A stretch of DNA of 64,000 bases from Paraconiothyrium sp. Pb-2020 (Eukaryota; Ascomycota; Dothideomycetes; Pleosporales; Didymosphaeriaceae). The stretch spans positions 2,823,768 to 2,887,767 of the forward strand of contig JAJUBI010000007.1 of NCBI GenBank assembly GCA_022419385.1, given 5' to 3'. Shown piece after piece: positions 12,223 through 24,048 of the stretch; the stretch's first letter is position 1, and the number at the start of each line of letters is the position of its first letter. The position numbers and the translations under genes were made by a program. The notes beneath the pieces were generated by a model that searched no databases, was not told where the DNA came from, and saw only the letters and a program-made list of their open reading frames with translations.

Positions 12223-14411
12223 ATGCTGTTGCCCTATTATCTCACTACATATGTCTGGCTCTTTGGCGGTTGCTACGGCAATTCCATTCATCAGCTAGAA
12301 ACACGACAAAGCCCAGGAACTTACTACGCAATCTCGGGAGCGATAGGCGGTGTGCACCCTCGTCTAGAGATCCGACAGCTTCAACAAGATCCCGTCATGT
12401 GGAATCTATTTGTACTCGCTCTGAGAGCTTTTCAGGCGACCGACCAAAATGACATCGACTCATATTATCAGATCGCTGGTCAGATCTTCTTGTTAAAATG
12501 GTTGAGTATAGCTGACTTCGTTTGTACTAGGAATCCACGGCATGCCTTGGTAAGTGTAACGATGCTCATGCGCTTGCACTCACTGTATGATCTAGGTACG
12601 ATTGGGATGGTGTAACTTTCAACACTGCCAATGGTCAACCTCCGCAGGTTGGCTACTGCCCCCACCATGACCTACAGTTTAGCATGTGGTAAGCAACCCA
12701 CCGGGTATGAACAGGTGGTGACCTTCCTGTCAGAAGAAAGCTTCCTATCTTGCTTGATGAGATATGCTCCAGTTGTTCACCAACCCTGTCTTAAGCCACA
12801 CTGACTTAGTGCCCACGCATTAGGCATCGACCGTACATATTGCTTTTCGAGGTAACGTTGTCCCACACACAACGAGTGCACAAATGAACACGCAACAGCA
12901 AAAATTGCAGGCGATTGCTATCGGCATCGCTGATGGCTTCTCCGACCCCTCATACCGAGACGCAGCGACCAGACTCCGTCTACCATTTTGGGACTGGGCG
13001 CAAGCCGTGCCTGGGACTGATCCCGCCTTCCCTGCAGTTTTGAGCACGCCTATGATCTCCGTCACGCTTCAAGATGGTTCGCGTGAGGAGACTGATAATC
13101 CGCTCTACGACTACAGCTTTCATCCGCTCGAAAATTCTCAGATAAACAGTACAGTAAGATTACCGTCGTGCAGGATGTTGAGTCTGCTTAGCAAATCAGG
13201 GTTGCAATTTCGGACAGAACGGGCCCCTTTGTGATACAGCGCAGAGAACAGTTCGCCGTGCTACGAACGCAACCGGAACATGGGTCAGTGACCACACTGC
13301 TATAGAATCAGAATTGCATGAACACCTACCATCCCTTAAACAGACTATGTATTCAGCAATCACTCAGTATCATTCGTTCAATGACCTAGCAATGATGGCA
13401 ACTGCCAAGATTCGCCCATATCATCGATTGAGAGCCCTCACAATAACATCCATAATCTGATGGACCCCGGACATATGTCTCCGCCGGCAGTGGCAGCTTT
13501 TGATCCCTTATTCTGGCTTCATCACTCGTAAGGGATGCTATCTGGTGACAAGATGCTTACAGCTAAGCTACATTGCCTAGGAATGTCGACAGACAGATAG
13601 CCTTGTTCCAAGCCCTATTCCCGAATACATATATTGAACGGTGCATCGCATCGCAGATCACCTGGACGATCCCGCGTAACACTCCTCTTGATGCCGAATC
13701 GCGTATGTATGAGTATCTATCCTCGATGCAACGTACTGACTCAATACAGCTCTTACACCTTTCCATAGGACAACGAGCGGGGAATGGTGGACCTCTTCCA
13801 GCAGCAGGAATATCGCAGATTTAGGATACACTTACCCTGAACTTCTTGATAGTCCTGGCAACGCGACTTTGATCTTTCGCATCAATGCTCTCTACCGAGA
13901 CTCCGGACTTGCCGCTTCGAACACAGTACCAAAGGATTTTACGGACAACACAGAGTACATTGTGCAGGTGATCATGCCAGCGTCTGTACACTTCTCCTAC
14001 GACGTCCTGCTGTTTCTTGGTGATATTCAGGTCCATCCTGAATCGCAACACTCGCTCATCGGAAAGACGTCGTCACTAATCGCCACAAAAATGCAAAAAT
14101 CGGCTTCTACATCCAGTATGGTTGTACTCAATGAAAATATCATGACAGAGGTAGCAGATGGACATGCTTCGAACACAGAGATGGAAGAATACTTAAGATC
14201 GAGTTTGAAGTGGTGTCTAGAAGTGGTAAGAACGGTACTCTTAGTGGAGGGTTCATTTACTGAGTTGTTCCAGGGAGGGAAGATCACGTCAAAGAGCGAT
14301 GTGCCTGATATCAAAGTGGCACTAATGAGCACGAGAGTTGAAAGAGCTAGTTCAATCTTCGAACTGGATCGCTGGATCGGGGGTTTTGACATCCTCGGAG
14401 CTATTAACTGA
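12223..14411 (+). pseudogene. Secreted tyrosinase with a single-base deletion
   Basis: Eight exons: 12223-12478, 12531-12549, 12596-12688, 12824-12851, 12899-13153, 13218-13527, 13581-13702 and 13750-14411. Type-3 copper monophenol oxidase (phenol to o-quinone; melanin or phenolic chemistry). The first residues, MLLPYYLTTYVWLFGGC, look like a signal peptide. CuA histidines are in GIHGMPW, CPHHDLQF and WHRPY; CuB histidines are in [10 protein letters not shown] and [15 protein letters not shown]-terminal region of about 200 residues follows, as in secreted fungal tyrosinases. Exon lengths sum to 1745; one added base gives 1746, exactly 582 codons. The missing base is near 13386-13391, where the frame must change from ..FNDL to ..NDGNCQDSP for CuB to be read. 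No intron of usable length fits there. Either a recent disabling deletion or an assembly error. If read as it stands, CuB is lost. Confidence 0.85.
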
Positions 14412-14732
14412 TCGGCTCAGCAAGCACCACAAAAGGCACACAGTGGAAAACCTGCTCGCATGGTCCTTTACTAGGTACTAAAAAGCAAATGTCCAAGTAT
14501 ATCCTTCAAGGCACGCATAGAGGCTTGCTCTTTTAGCCGCCTACTCTCCGCTACACAAGTTCCCATATGATCCGTCCAAACCATGCCTCGAAACCTGAAA
14601 GCCGTAATCACTTATACAATGACGTTGTATCGATATTCTACCTACTTAAGTGACGTTAGCAAGGTCAGAGAATATCCGACCCTCGCATGATAGTGCTTAC
14701 TCGGTCTAGGACCTTGGCAGCTGACAGGTACA
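14412..14732. other. Convergent intergenic gap (321 bp)
   Basis: Shared 3' flank of the tyrosinase (plus) and the CCCH protein (minus). Nothing else is seen in it. Confidence 0.5.
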
Positions 14733-16870
14733 CTACTCGTATCGAATGTTCAAATCATTGAGTAATTCTCTTTCGTCATCATACAACCACTCGGAATTGT
14801 GTGCGCCTAAGAAGATTGCGATGGTCTTGAGTTCCATCTCCAATCCCCGTAAGGTACTAAGACCGTCGTAGTCAGTACTACCAGCGACACTCGCCGCATC
14901 TCCTGGCTTTTTGGAGTCAGCATCGTACGCTTTACACGCTTCTTTATGCTTTTCGTCGAGTCTTTGAATCGTCTCGTCAATCGTTGACTTCTGTAATAAT
15001 AGCTGAGAACGCCGTTTCTCAAGGCCTTCACGTTCCTCGACACTCATGTTCTTCAGAACGATTTTTCGGTTCTTGGTTTCGGACCAAGTTGAACCGGGTT
15101 GTACTATGTCGGCTTCCCCGGCCGCAACCAGCTCGGCTGTGATGGGGCCAGTGTGTGGATACGTAGTTTTAGATTTCTTTGACTTCGAGAGTGTGTGGGA
15201 CGATGGTGGCGATTCAATATCCTTTTGTTTACGCTTCAGTGTTTGGTCTGATGCGAAAGGCTCTTGATTCAGATCTTTTGAGCTGCTCTCTCCAAGTCTC
15301 TCGGATGATATTCGCTGGTTATGGCTCTGGATCGTAGTGACTGCCACAGGACGCAGACTTGCAAGAGACTGACCGTGATCGGCTGAGTTACCTGAGGACT
15401 CCGGATTCGTGAACAGTCTGCTAGTCAAGGTAGTCATTCCCGACTTGAATAGAGTGGTACCAAGTGGGACACCGGTGATCTCTTCGCCCACACTGGCCAA
15501 CAGGTTGCAAGCCTCTGGCGCGTCAGGCATCATAGAGAAGCGTCCGTCCGGATGAGAAGTTGTGCTAGCACAGAAGCCGCGAATGACTGGCTGGCGCGGG
15601 TTGGTAAGCCCGCGTTGTGTCAATCCCGCTTCGTAGTTGTCATTGCTATACTTAATCAGAACTGAGACCAGGTGACCCATACCATCTAAACAGATACGCC
15701 CAAGTACCTCCCACTTACTGTTGGGGCGAAGGCTCTTAGGCTTGAACAGGCATATGTGGGATTGAGGAGGGGGGCTTCGAGAGAAGTAGTCTACAGCGAC
15801 TGAAGCGTAAAAAGTTTAGTTGTTCAAGCCCCTATTCGGGTATTGAACACAAACGTAATGCGGTGCTGAATCTGGCCATTGACGGATATCCTTTGCGGTC
15901 ATGCGATATGAGATGCAATCACCTATGGGGCCTTGAAGGCTTGTAATTACCCTACAGGTCGGTTTTCGGTAGAGCAAGCCCTGCTTAGAGGGAAAGCCGG
16001 ATCATTACGATCATAACGATCATTGATAACCTCGTCAACATCCGGAACGCGAACGATGTCGCCGATTCGCAGCTTTTCCGCAAAGCCAGGAGCTGGGGGA
16101 CCAGCGGGAGTCAACCAATCCACGGGCAGCTTATGACATTGAAGATCTTTCTTAGCATTCTTTTCGTCTTCGTATCCCTCTCCTTCTTCAGGATGATTGT
16201 ACTCGCATTTGACTCCAACCAAATACGCTTGGCACGTTCTATCTGCCCAAAACCTACATGTCTTCAACTTCTTCTGCGTCTTCTTATATAACTCTATATT
16301 GTGATTTTCTTCCAGAATACCTGACGTAGGACTGCGTTCAGTGTCGTTGCCGGATTTTCCTAAAGGGCTGATAAAGGAGGGTAGCGAAGTGACGACACCA
16401 TTTGTCATATAAGATGTAAGTGGCAAACCAAGTCCAGTGGCTTGTGAATTGGACGGATAGACACCTTCACAGCCAGTAGTACTAGGAGATACACGGGAAG
16501 GGTCGAGTACTCCATAGCCAGTTGTACTAGGGGCATGAGGACGTGCAAAGCCACTATAGCTGGGCGTTAGACTAGACCCACAGTAGTTGCTAAACGTTCT
16601 ACCACCAGATGTATTAGGGGTGGTGGGAGTAGGGAGCACGCCAATCTGCTGTACAGAGCTGCCTATGGTCTCCATTTGACCACCTTCTGTATGGCATTGT
16701 TCACTTCCACGCTGGAAGGAAGACTGAGTAATAATTCCAAGAGCAAGCTTCTGACTTGTGGGGTTTTGCATCTGAGGAGTAAGACCAGGCGTAATGAAAG
16801 GATGCGTAGGTCGATCCAAGCGGGGATCTCGACCTCGCTCGTTGTGGCAAGGTTTTCGCTGAGAAGCCAT
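14733..16870 (-). CDS. CCCH zinc-finger orphan, 673 aa, three exons
   Basis: Exons 15956-16870, 15851-15890 and 14733-15799; the lengths sum to 2022, exactly 674 codons. The two open frames look like separate genes until joined by introns of 65 and 51 bp. I chose ATG MASQRKPCHN at 16870 because the frame upstream lacks another well-placed ATG. The N-terminal 190 residues are Ser/Thr/Pro/Gly-rich with loosely repeated STTGYG/CEGVYP phrases and look disordered. A single CCCH-like finger follows near residues 208-229 (Cys-x7-Cys-x8-Cys-x3-His in CRFWADRTCQAY..CEYNH). The C-terminal third has a lysine-rich segment (TLKRKQKD, KSKKSKTT), a probable nuclear signal, and a charged coiled coil (about 560-620). 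CCCH fingers usually bind RNA or chromatin; the role here is unknown. The first acceptor is AAAG, so a 28-bp alternative intron exists but is too short to favour. It lies divergent from the next gene. Confidence 0.75.
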
Positions 16871-17671
16871 GCTGTATCGCAGCAAGATGGTAGCTAATCG
16901 AGAAGCTTTGTAACTGATTTTGTCAAATGAACTGGGCCCTAGGATCACAGACGCCGGCATACGATCCCGGTACCTTGCGGTTCGCCTTTGCTGTGTTTCG
17001 CGTATCAAAGCCGTCGTGCCTGAGTGACGAGGTGGATAATCGTGCTTAGAGTCGCTCTCAAATGTGAAATAGAGAAATTTTCAACGTTTGTAACATTATC
17101 TTAAGAGGCCGCTTGGTTGAGAGTGAAGTGCGCGGGCCGCCATTGTTTTTGCGACTTGGGCGTGAGAGGCGCGTTTAACTTAAAATAATGCAATGTACCA
17201 GGCGTCGAAGCTATGGCCTATGCACTTCTCTCAAGAACCAAACGCGAAGAGAAAATAGAGCGGAGCAGTCCGCCCATTGGTGAAAAGGCGGACAAGCTCT
17301 TCAACCTCTCACTTATGCCCCATGTCGCGCATGACGTAACCCCCCTGGATATATTCCTAGATAAACACAAGGCCGTAACCTTGACCTCAGCTCCAACAAC
17401 CCCCCGCGCTCAGATTTCATCCTGTTACCCACGACGAACGTCAACCGACGCCGTAACAGTCCTCGCAGAATTTCAGTCAGCTTCGGCTGGAGCGAGCAGT
17501 TGAAAGTTGTATATCAATTTATGACAGGTCTCCAACACGCATAGTGACGTCGATCTGAGTCCGGTATTGCCACGAAACCTGCAGGCTGCGCAAAAAGCTG
17601 ACTTTCAAGTTAAAGTCATACATATTCCTGACATCGCTTTAGACATCGATCGCGCAGGGTTTACCTCAATC
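16871..17671. promoter_or_regulatory. Divergent intergenic region of the two orphans
   Basis: About 800 bp lie between the start codons of the CCCH gene (minus) and the repeat orphan (plus). Both promoters should be here. A 96-codon ATG frame at 17213-17503 has no recognisable feature and may be leader sequence of the downstream gene. Confidence 0.4.
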
Positions 17672-20600
17672 ATGGACAACATTCAGGAAGACGAGCCGAC
17701 CTCTACAGGAAATCTCGATGCCCCATACTATTATGATTGGGAAGGGACGGCGGATGAGTTGCAGCACGGAGCTTACCATAACGGCCCCGCAAAGTTGATA
17801 TGGACCCATGATGGACAGAAAAACGTGCTTGCGCTGCTCCTTTCACAAGAGTATGCGAACAAAATGATGGAGTCTATGATCAGCGGCCGCTACTATCGAA
17901 TGTGCAAATACCGGATGATGAAGAAGATCGAAGCTCTCCGAATCGAACAACACAAGGCGCAGGCAAAGTGCAACATCCTGGCACAATTTCATCAGGCTGC
18001 CACTGCTACTAGGGATCTTCGTGCTTTTGGGGATGTTCTCAACACAAGATTCCTAGCTGAGCTTGTAGAGGCTCGAGCAGCTCTTGAAATAGAGAAGTCC
18101 TGTGCCGCTCAGATAGAAGAGGCGCAGAAAGCTATCGCAGCTGCTGAAAAACGCTTCTACAAGGAGTTACGAGGCGTAAACTTTGTGTTCGATACCGTGC
18201 TGGTCAACCGCGGCCTCAACGACGATTTGATTCAGAGAGGACTCGCTGAATTCAGATGTTCAGTCGACCCACCTGTGCAATCAAGGTCCCCTCCGCCATG
18301 GAAGCAGAGCCTCCGGACTCAGCATCGCGCACCAGAGTTCTGTCGTAATTGCGGCATCCAGATAATTGATGAAGAAATCCATCTAAGATACCATGAGCAT
18401 CACTGTGCGCAGTTGGCGCAGCGGACAGGCTACATCGACGCGTACAATATTCAGACCGGGGAGAGAGTGAAACCTCTATACCCCGAACAACCTTCATACC
18501 CTGAACAGCCTTCAAATCCCGAACAGCCTGCAAACTTCAAACAGCCTGCAAACCCCGAACAACCTTTATACAGCGGCCCGCCACTGGGGCCAAATGAGAT
18601 TCCCGAGCCGTCACCGGGAGTAGCAGCAGGAGCGAGAAGCGGTCCAACTGAAGCAAATCATATCGAAAACGTGGCTTCCGATCACCAATCCTCTTCCAAG
18701 GGGCATCCAAGTACTGTAATCGTGGATCATTCCGAGCGAGAACCAGAACAACCAACGATTATCCAGGATGCCATGAAAGACTCTGCGCGATTAAAAGAGG
18801 GCTTGAAGCAAGATATGAACGACAAGATCCAAAAGCTACTCATGGCTCAACGTGCACATGATAGCCTTCGAACAATCCGCAATAAGAATGAGCTGCGTAG
18901 ATTGATTGAAAGAATGCAACCGCAAATCTTGTCCAGTCCTGATTATGAAGCTGAAGTTCTGCGTTTCGACTTCGAAGTGCATCATTTCAATGTCGAAAGG
19001 CTGAACGTGGCCGAACAGGAGTTCGAGGACATGGTTCAACGATGCAAAAAGGCCGGCATGTATGACATCATTCCCAAAATGGAGGTGGAAGATGGCCGTC
19101 GAAGTGTTGATAACGGCTATGGCTACGAACAGATGGATGCTTTCCGAAATTGGGCTATCGCTTCGGTCAACAGATCCACTATAGAAAAGTGGCTTGATGG
19201 AATTGATACTGAAGTCGTCTTGGCGCCTTGCGATCCAGATCATCACTACAACATCCCTTCACAGGGAGGCGAGAATCATCCTAGGTTTGATCCTGAACAG
19301 ATCAAGACCGCCGACAAACCACATATTGCGTCATGCGGGGGCGTAGAAGAGCAGGTCTCACCTGGAAGCACACAATTGCCAACGCCACCATCCGAGAAGA
19401 AAGCTATCCCTTCTGATGAATCAGGGCTCCAAGAAACTGAGAAGGACCAGCTGTTTTCGACGCCTTTCGTGGAAAAGTACCTCCTCGAAGACAAATCTCA
19501 TGATGTCGATCCAAGCGTATTTAATCTGCGAAACAACTCATCAGCTTCTATGCAAGGGACTACTGCAAGAAAACGAACTCGCGACCCTACAAAAGAAGGA
19601 GAACCTGCATCTGTTCAACCCACTTTTAAGCGACCCACGACTCGAGGATCCACCCACGCCTGCTGACTCTAAACAACGCAACGCAGAAACGGCTCTATCA
19701 AGCTCAGCACAAGAGTTTTCTGGTCAAAAAGCTGTTCAAGTTGCTTCCAAAGAGGCTAACGATTCAGAAAATCCTTTCGGAGACGATCGACCACGTCCAG
19801 AAGAAGAATCTCAGCCCGCGATTCCAACAGAAACGAACGGCTCATCAAATACAGGTCGCAGCTTCGTGATAGGAAAACGTCGACGAGATACTGCTGGCGT
19901 ATCCATGTACCACTTGATTCTTCCCACAAGCGACCTCGTCACGGAGAAATTTCTGAAGTTGCCTCAGATGAGATGCTGTCAAACGAAGGACTTGGTATTC
20001 CCAATGGATCGTTCTCTTCAATAGGTAATCACGAGTCCTTCAGTGTTAGAGCATACGCAGAATGGGGAGATTTCACATATCGCAAGCGTATTGATGCATG
20101 GGCGCTTGAGATGCAGAAAGAGCGTGTGGAGTCTCTTGAACTGCGGAAGGAGCTATTGAAACCCGGGGACAGCGATGGTACACCTATAAGCTGTGTTCCA
20201 TGATCATGAGATTTGTTCAACCGGCAAAGATACCTTTGTTGAAGAATATCGCGAGCTTCGCGCCCACGTCGCCGCTCGCGCTGGTCCGGGTCCTGGCCAG
20301 TGATCTCCGTACACACGAATACATCCAAGAACTTGTAAGTTATAAGATTCACAATGTGTCCCGGGCACCACTGATCAATCAAAGACCAGATGATATTTTA
20401 TCACATGGTTGTACCTACTTTGCTCTTTCACAACGATACTTGGGTGCGATCCTGAAGAAAAGCGCCATGCATCATCATTGCTATGTCAGCTATCGTGTGC
20501 AGTCTACCTTCTGCAGTCACACAAAGCACATCTGCAAATTATCGCAATCATTAATCTTCCATATTTAACAGTTGGCTTTATAACAAAGATCGCCGTTTTC

Positions 20601-20942
20601 CAAGACTTCGAAAGGTTTACCCTATCTATGATCATTACAGTCAAGTTGAAGCCTCCGGCTTCCAATCTGGCGCAAAATACAACCAGTGTATCACAACCAA
20701 ACCCGAACACTATCAAGAATTGAGCCTGTCCGATATTACCAGCCAAATTTGGGCCAGCTGGTTCAAAGCGAAGCTCCGAGTGAACAGGGTTCACGCTTAT
20801 ACACTAAACATACACAAAAGCTTCTAATTTCCGTCGTAAGCAGCTACCCCATATGTTCGAGGAATTCTTTAACTAATGCTTTTTCCCGAGGACGATGGTA
20901 AAACCACCGTAACTATCGCAGATATAGAGACATTGTGTCCTT
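17672..20942 (+). pseudogene. Zinc-finger/PEQP-repeat orphan with broken 3' third
   Basis: From ATG 17672 (MDNIQEDEPTSTG) the frame is open for 664 codons to 19666. It contains a helical Lys/Glu/Arg-rich region (about 80-190), a Cys-x2-Cys...His...Cys zinc-finger-like segment starting at CRNCGIQ (about 224), five tandem six-residue units of the PEQPSY type (about 270-300) and a long charged region. Coding-quality protein then continues in other frames: ADSKQRNAETALSSSAQ after about 19645, VPLDSSHKRPRHGE after about 19905, then GKDTFVEEYRELRAHV, SDLRTHEYIQEL with a GTAAGT donor at 20335, MIFYHMVVPTLLFHNDTW, KVYPIYDHYSQVEASGF and finally DDGKTTVTIADIETLCP to 20942. Two or three joins could be introns, but at least four need one-base shifts. 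I read this as an orphan gene whose 3' part is decaying. If the 664-aa frame is expressed alone it would be a truncated product. Family unknown. Confidence 0.6.
18479..18568 (+). repeat. Five 18-bp coding tandem repeats (PEQP units)
   Basis: Five consecutive 18-bp units encode YPEQPS, YPEQPS, NPEQPA, NFKQPA and NPEQPL. The first two units are nearly identical and the fourth has diverged (E to K, P to F). Such in-frame units expand or shrink by slippage and encode a proline-rich disordered spacer. Confidence 0.85.
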
Positions 20943-22556
20943 GATCGTGAGGTGATGCGCTTTTGTCGAAACATCGCGTCAAATTTGCATCAAACGCGCA
21001 TCACACTCACGCACACGTTCTTTCTCGCCTTGCTTCCTCACCACGTTCCAAAATATATTTTCTTCGGTGTATGACTCATTTTGTGTCGACGTCCGGAGAA
21101 GTCAAGTACTCCTTTACTTTCACAGTAAGTTCATGTCGCGACTATTTTTAGACTAAAGCAACGACTAACGGTAAGTTCGTAAGTACACCCTCTTCGCATC
21201 CCAAAATCACCAGTATCTAACGTCATTATCAGATCCACGGATGTGATTGCTGCCGCTGCCGCATCAACTAACATGAGGCAGACGCGCTAGAGGCTTAAAT
21301 TGTTGCTTATACTTTTCCTTTGCATGTTTGCATGTTGGGACAATCATCCAGCCCACCGACGAGAGAGTGCACGTTGGAATTGGTGGGTCGGTACTTGAAA
21401 GCTATGAGGGAATCGCCTACGCTTAGGTCTCCAGGATGACCTGTTTTCACGAGATTGGTGTTGGTCCTCGCAGATTTTTGATGCGCTGCTTGTTATATTA
21501 GGGTTCGAAATTAAAGGCATGGCCTCCCGAGGAGCTGCAGATTGCCGCGGGTCTGGGATCGGCTTTACAAAAGTTTTTTTCGTTCGGGGCGTTTAGTGTT
21601 ACTGCTTGCAATTGCATATTCGACGAAGCGTGACCTTGAGGTGTTCAAATGGTGTCGAAGTATTCCTTCCGGTATATCAACCTGTCACAAGGAGGACTTG
21701 AACACTCAAGGTCCCATTAAGTCGATGTGGCGAGTACTTGAAGCCCAAGAAGCCTGTCTAAAGTGCAATAGACCTGGCATTGTTCCTCGAACTGGTGACT
21801 GAATGAGTATTTGGCCAGCGATACCGCTTTACTATGCATGCTAAGAGCCCATGTCTCGTATAAAGACATTCTTGCCCTTTGCGTGAGCTGTGAAGGAGGT
21901 TGGTGTGTGTCAAGGTGTCAAAGAAGCTGTGGGTTAAGTAGACCACAACTTACCATCAGGATTAGTGAGTGCTAACGTCGATCCAAAGTTGGCAGCTCAA
22001 GCAGAGTAGAGACGCCACGAAGTGATTTCAGAGCAATATCGAACGTCTCATGTAGAGGTAGTAATGCCGATTTGAGAGCCGACGCGGGCGCACCAGTCAG
22101 ATGACCAAGTCTTCCCGACTCCGCGAAGGCGGCGCAAGGTAGAGCTGGCAGGGGCGGCACGTGGGTAAGGTTTAGAAAGGACTTCGTTATTTGTAATACG
22201 TTGCGGCATAGTTCGGTATAGCGCCACGGCACTGTCTAGTACATGCGCCAACGCAGGAAGGAATGTCAAGATTCGACTTGACCAGGCTTGCAATTTCATC
22301 CTGCGATATTGGCCTGCCGAAGTGGTTTCTGCATTTGCTGAGGTTGCGGCCAGTGCGATCAAGGTCTATAACGCCCATGGGCTTTCACGATTAAATGGTG
22401 CTCTTTCTAGACGCTGAAACTTGAGGTAGTAATACGTTTGCCCCACACTCTGCTTTGGCCGCCTGCATTTATGCAAACTTGTCATATACAAATTCGATGA
22501 CATCAGATCCTGGTATTTCATTTTCCAAATGACACAACACTGCCCAAAAACTCGTC
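20943..22556. other. Gene-free stretch (1.6 kb)
   Basis: Only short frames are present. Overlapping minus-strand frames at 21972-22378 have Ala/Leu-rich, protein-like stretches in different phases but no domain or splice chain, so I cannot call a gene. Confidence 0.4.
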
Positions 22557-24048
22557 CTACGAGTCGTCCACTTGGTCGGCCCAACTTTTTCCAGCCATCG
22601 GCGAAGGCAAGCCGAACGACTCCTGTTTCGTTATGCCAGGGCGGTCAGGCTCAGTGGCCTTAATATCATCGGTCTTTGTGCGAATAAGGAAATCAAGCTT
22701 CTTGGGTGCTTCGTCGTCTTTCTTCGCCGTCGTTGTCGATGCGGAGGGCAATTCAGGGAAATCGGACGCTGAAGGCGGTTGTTGGGCTTCGGACCCTTTC
22801 CTCGCAACGCCTTGGTGATCGCCGCGACCGCCTCTGCCGCCCCTTCCACCACGCCCTCGACCCCGTCCACGTGCTGTGAAGGTATTATCTGGCTCATGAT
22901 GTTGTTCCTCCAGATCTACGGTCCTAGTGACTCCTGTTACACCACCATGGGCACCTCTTGCGGCGCCTCGCCGACGCTCTTCTCCAGTGCCTTCGAAACC
23001 ACCCTCCTTCTCCAGATCCCATTCCCTACCCCCAAGCGCCTTGAGTTTTAATTGCCTGTTCCTCTCTCTTTCGCCCATCATCTGTTGCCTGTTTTGGCGG
23101 TCTACCTTCTGTCGCTCTGCCTGTTGCTTCTTGCGCTCGGCATTCTTTTGCGCGGCGAGTGCCTCACGGGCTTCGAAGTTCGCGGCATCAGCCTCAGAGC
23201 GAGCGTGTGCGGTGACCAAAGCCTCATTTTTGGCCTTCATCGCTGCGAGCTTAGCATTGATCTGATCTTCAGTCAAGCGGGCGCGTGGTGTGCCACCAGT
23301 GAGGGTGCGGTCGCCGCGAACTGACTTGGGCTCTTTAGGTACGGCAGGTGTAGCCGGCGCTTCGGTGGCGGTTTCTGCGGTAGTCGTTGCAGCAGCGTCC
23401 TCTGTCGGTGCTTCGCCATTCTTCGCCGCATCCTTCTCTTGCGCTGGCTTCTCCTTGGGCTCTCGTGGCTCTTGTGCCTGAGAACCACCGCGACCTCGCC
23501 CGCGACCCCTACCTCTGCCCCGCGCTCGACCGCCTCGATCGCCATTTGCAGGGCCGCGCGGCGCATACTGTGACTGGCCCAGCCCAGGAGCTGGTATTGT
23601 GGTGTCGGGTACCGGCTCTGGCGGTGGTGCTTCTACAGGCGTTGCCTCAACAACAGGCTCGGCAACCGGCGTAAAGTCATCGTCGAAGAATAGATCGTCT
23701 GTACCTGCCGTCTGCGCGAATGAGTCGATGGACGCGTCGGCGTATTCGTAATCGTATGGCATGTCGGGGGGCTGTCAAGGAGTTAATCAAGTTAAAGTGT
23801 AGAGTTTGTGTTTGTAGGTAGTAGAAGGTAGTAGGGGCTCATATAACTGTACGTACAGGTGGCGGCGCACATGTTTCCGTAGGTGGAGGTGGGTCAACAG
23901 CTTTCGGTTCCGGAGCTGGAGGCGGCTCTGTTTGCTGCGCGGGTGGTGGTACCGCCGCCTCAGCGGACTTTTCTTCGGACTTCTCCTCGGGCTTGGGGGC
24001 CCATTTCGAAGTATACATAGTTCTCAAGGCCGTAAAATAACGCGACAA
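22557..24048 (-). CDS. RGG/RG-repeat RNA-binding-type protein, 468 aa
   Basis: Two exons, 23857-24048 and 22557-23771 (sum 1407, 469 codons). The donor GTACGT and acceptor TTGACAG are in phase and join a Pro/Glu-rich leader (MSRYFTALRTMYTSKWAPK...) to MPYDYEYADAS. The internal ATG of exon 2 is thus not the likely start. Two arginine-glycine blocks are visible: one near residues 143-160 (RGRGRGRGRGRGG) and one near 372-392 (RGRGRGGRGGRGGRG). Between them is a long Lys/Arg/Gln/Glu helix (about 230-310) ending in the phrase LGGREWDLEKEGG. RGG boxes bind RNA and are methylated by arginine methyltransferases. The overall plan recalls ribosome- or mRNA-associated proteins of the Stm1/SERBP1 type, but I cannot assign it firmly. 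No RRM or KH domain is seen. Probably cytoplasmic or nuclear and well expressed. Confidence 0.8.

Noticed and set aside
12852..12898. Apparent stop after HRPYILLFE in the tyrosinase
   Set aside because: A 47-bp intron (GTAACG...CAACAG) removes it and gives a smooth LLFEQKLQAIAIG reading, so it is not a lesion.
13366..13388. 23-bp GTATCA...CTAG intron to explain the tyrosinase frame change
   Set aside because: Far below the shortest fungal introns, and it would delete conserved residues.
17672..19666. Repeat orphan plus tyrosinase as a ribosomally made peptide (dikaritin-like) cluster
   Set aside because: The repeat protein has no signal peptide and no KR-flanked core repeats, and no UstYa-type gene with HxxHC motifs is near. 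PEQP units look like a disordered spacer.
21972..22378. Overlapping minus-strand frames with Ala/Leu-rich stretches
   Set aside because: Different phases cannot be joined by credible introns and no family is recognisable.
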